The position numbers were made by a program, and so were the translations under genes. A stretch of DNA of 64,000 nucleotides from Candidatus Thermochlorobacteriaceae bacterium (lineage in GTDB: Bacteria > Bacteroidota > Chlorobiia > Chlorobiales > Thermochlorobacteraceae). The number at the start of each line of letters is the position of its first letter. Position 1 is the first letter of the stretch. The notes below the pieces were generated by a model. The model saw nothing but the letters and a program-made list of their open reading frames with translations. It was not told the origin of the DNA and made no database searches. This document shows, piece after piece, positions 62,720-64,000 of the stretch. Location: contig JAJUFC010000014.1 of the NCBI GenBank assembly GCA_029263855.1, forward strand, positions 1 to 64,000, written 5' to 3'.

Positions 62720-64000
62720 TCACTTCTCAATCCCCAACATCGAGAGCATCACGCAATACTCAAATGCCACTTCTTTGAGGTAATCGTAGCGACCACTTGC
62801 GCCGCTATGCCCTGCGTCCATATTGATTTTGAAGAGCACTTTGTTGTTATCGGTTTTCAGCGCGCGCAGTTTTGCCGTGTATTTGGCAGGCTCCCAATAG
62901 CCAACTTGGCTATCGTTCAGTGATGTGGTTACTAAAATGTTTGGATAATGTTTTCGCGCAAGGTTCGTGTAAGGACAATAAGATTTGATGTAATTATACT
63001 CCGCCTTGACTTTCGGATTGCCCCACTCCAAAAATTCGCCGACCGTTAGCGGCAACGATTCATCAAGCATCGTATTGACGACATCGACAAACGGAACGGC
63101 AAGGTGCGCGATGTGGCAAATATCAGGTCGCATGTTCAAGACTGCACCGATGAGCAAGCCGCCTGCACTTGCCCCTTGAATTGCCAATCGACTTGGCGAC
63201 GTGTATTTTCCTTTGAAGAGATGCTCGGCACACGCGATAAAGTCGGTGAAGGTGTTTTTCTTGTTCATCATTTTGCCGCCGTCGTGCCATGCTTCGCCGA
63301 GTTCGTTTCCGCCGCGAATGTGTGCAATCGCAAATGCCACGCCACGATTAAGCAATGAAAGCCGCGAACTGCTAAACGAGGCATCAATCGCAATTCCATA
63401 TGAACCGTAGCCATAAAGCAAGAGCGGCGCGTTGCCATCTCGCTGAAAGCCTTTTTTGTAGACAATTGAAATTGGAATTTTCGTGCCGTCTTGCGCCGTT
63501 GCCCAAATGCGCTCGGATTGATATGCCGATGCGTCGTAGCCGCCTACAACCTCTTGCTGTTTGAGTAAGAGCGATTCGCCTGTATTCATGTCGTATTCAT
63601 AAACCGAAGACGGCGACACCAGCGATTGATAGTTGTAGCGAAATTTCGTCGTCTCAAATTCGGGATTGCTCGCGCTGTATGCCGCGTAAGTCGGTTCAGG
63701 AAAGCCGATTCGCTTTGTTTCCCCTGTCGCAAAGTTCAACACCTCAAACTGCGCCAAGCCATTTTCTCGCACCACCAGCACCATGTGTTGCGTAAATACT
63801 TCTACATCTTCAATGAGCACCGTTGCTCGATGCGCGATTCGTTCTTTCCAATTTTTTTCAGACGGATTTGACACAGGTGCCGTGAGCAGTCGGAAATTTT
63901 TAGCATTCTTGTTGGAGAGAATGTAAAACTCGCCCCCTCGATGCTCGACGCTATACTTGTGCTCCGTTTCGCGCGGGTGAATGAGTTGAAAGTCGCCCTT
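62720..64000 (-). CDS. ptrB: Oligopeptidase B, C-terminal part (5' truncated by window edge)
   Basis: The frame is open to the right edge, so the N-terminus lies outside; about 426 residues are visible. HRGGEFYILSNKNAKNFRLL near the edge belongs to the end of the beta-propeller of S9A peptidases. The catalytic alpha/beta-hydrolase domain follows: LLLYGYGSYGIAID, IAHIRGGNELGEAWH, the nucleophile Ser in QGASAGGLLIGAVLNMRPD, the Asp in SLNDSQVGYWEPAKY and the His in NMDAGHSGASGRY. It cleaves after basic residues in small peptides. GTG at 63874 is only an internal valine. Confidence 0.93.
   Translation of the reverse strand, partial: KGDFQLIHPRETEHKYSVEHRGGEFYILSNKNAKNFRLLTAPVSNPSEKNWKERIAHRATVLIEDVEVFTQHMVLVVRENGLAQFEVLNFATGETKRIGFPEPTYAAYSASNPEFETTKFRYNYQSLVSPSSVYEYDMNTGESLLLKQQEVVGGYDASAYQSERIWATAQDGTKIPISIVYKKGFQRDGNAPLLLYGYGSYGIAIDASFSSSRLSLLNRGVAFAIAHIRGGNELGEAWHDGGKMMNKKNTFTDFIACAEHLFKGKYTSPSRLAIQGASAGGLLIGAVLNMRPDICHIAHLAVPFVDVVNTMLDESLPLTVGEFLEWGNPKVKAEYNYIKSYCPYTNLARKHYPNILVTTSLNDSQVGYWEPAKYTAKLRALKTDNNKVLFKINMDAGHSGASGRYDYLKEVAFEYCVMLSMLGIEK

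Noticed and set aside
62471-62923. 150-residue open frame overlapping nrdJ and ptrB ends
   Set aside because: It overlaps two well-supported genes on the other strand and crosses a palindrome; no family likeness.

Overview
The window looks like chromosomal DNA from the Bacteroidota/Chlorobiota/Ignavibacteriota assemblage, with G+C near 50 % by eye. Two large exported proteins end in the type IX secretion (T9SS) C-terminal signal (QNYPNPFNPTT...), and a PorV/PorQ-like barrel is also encoded. The TonB receptor has the CarboxypepD-regulatory N-terminus usual in this group. No rRNA, tRNA, CRISPR array, transposase, integrase or phage gene was seen. Genes are densely packed in long same-strand runs. 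About ten of them use GTG or TTG starts.

Layout. 1-5600 (+): the 3' part of an FG-GAP repeat T9SS cargo, an outer-membrane barrel, the NAD(P)HX repair enzyme Nnr and a DUF2085 membrane protein. 5579-6625 (-): a BFD-like [2Fe-2S] protein and a small barrel protein. 6695-9801 (+): a lone ABC ATPase and RNase R. 9841-20520 (-): a glycosyltransferase, ScpA, a receiver-only response regulator with its membrane histidine kinase, an NAD-dependent epimerase, a TonB receptor, AroE and a TPR protein. 20688-28715 (+): DUF1232, polyphosphate kinase, a two-TM unknown, purine nucleoside phosphorylase, Obg, HPr, ArgH and ArgD. 28735-31698 (-): CoaD, a TPR protein with an unusual N-terminal domain, and Asd. 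31848-34515 (+): Apt, FolD and Alr.

34575-39316 (-) holds a choice-of-anchor I T9SS cargo with a Pho-box-like upstream region, QueC, a Nudix hydrolase and 3-hydroxyacyl-CoA dehydrogenase. 39387-50140 (-) is one tightly overlapping envelope-polysaccharide operon: SLBB/Wza-like exporter, Wzz-like co-polymerase, Wzy-like polymerase, Wzx flippase, GT2, two GT4 and a Wzi-like barrel. Its central genes look more AT-rich than its ends. 50444-52486 (+): a DEDDh exonuclease and pyrimidine-nucleoside phosphorylase. 52499-57785 (-): MurI, a GNAT acetyltransferase, the arsenosugar radical SAM enzyme ArsS with its peroxidase-like partner, a second flippase and QueA. 58050-59526 (+): the PorV/PorQ-like barrel and a coiled-coil lipoprotein. 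59537-64000 (-): a Uma2 gene broken by one frameshift, a B12-dependent class II ribonucleotide reductase and the C-terminal part of oligopeptidase B.

Most genes are housekeeping. The parts most worth a second look are: the near-identical 186-bp repeats in the FG-GAP gene; a scattered family of intergenic palindromes; the receiver-only two-component pair beside scpA; the TPR protein with a Walker-less NTPase-like domain; the 11-bp-periodic repeat upstream of the choice-of-anchor I gene; the AT-rich core of the polysaccharide operon; and the PorV-like/coiled-coil lipoprotein pair. I did not find a clear, self-contained new defence or metabolic system.
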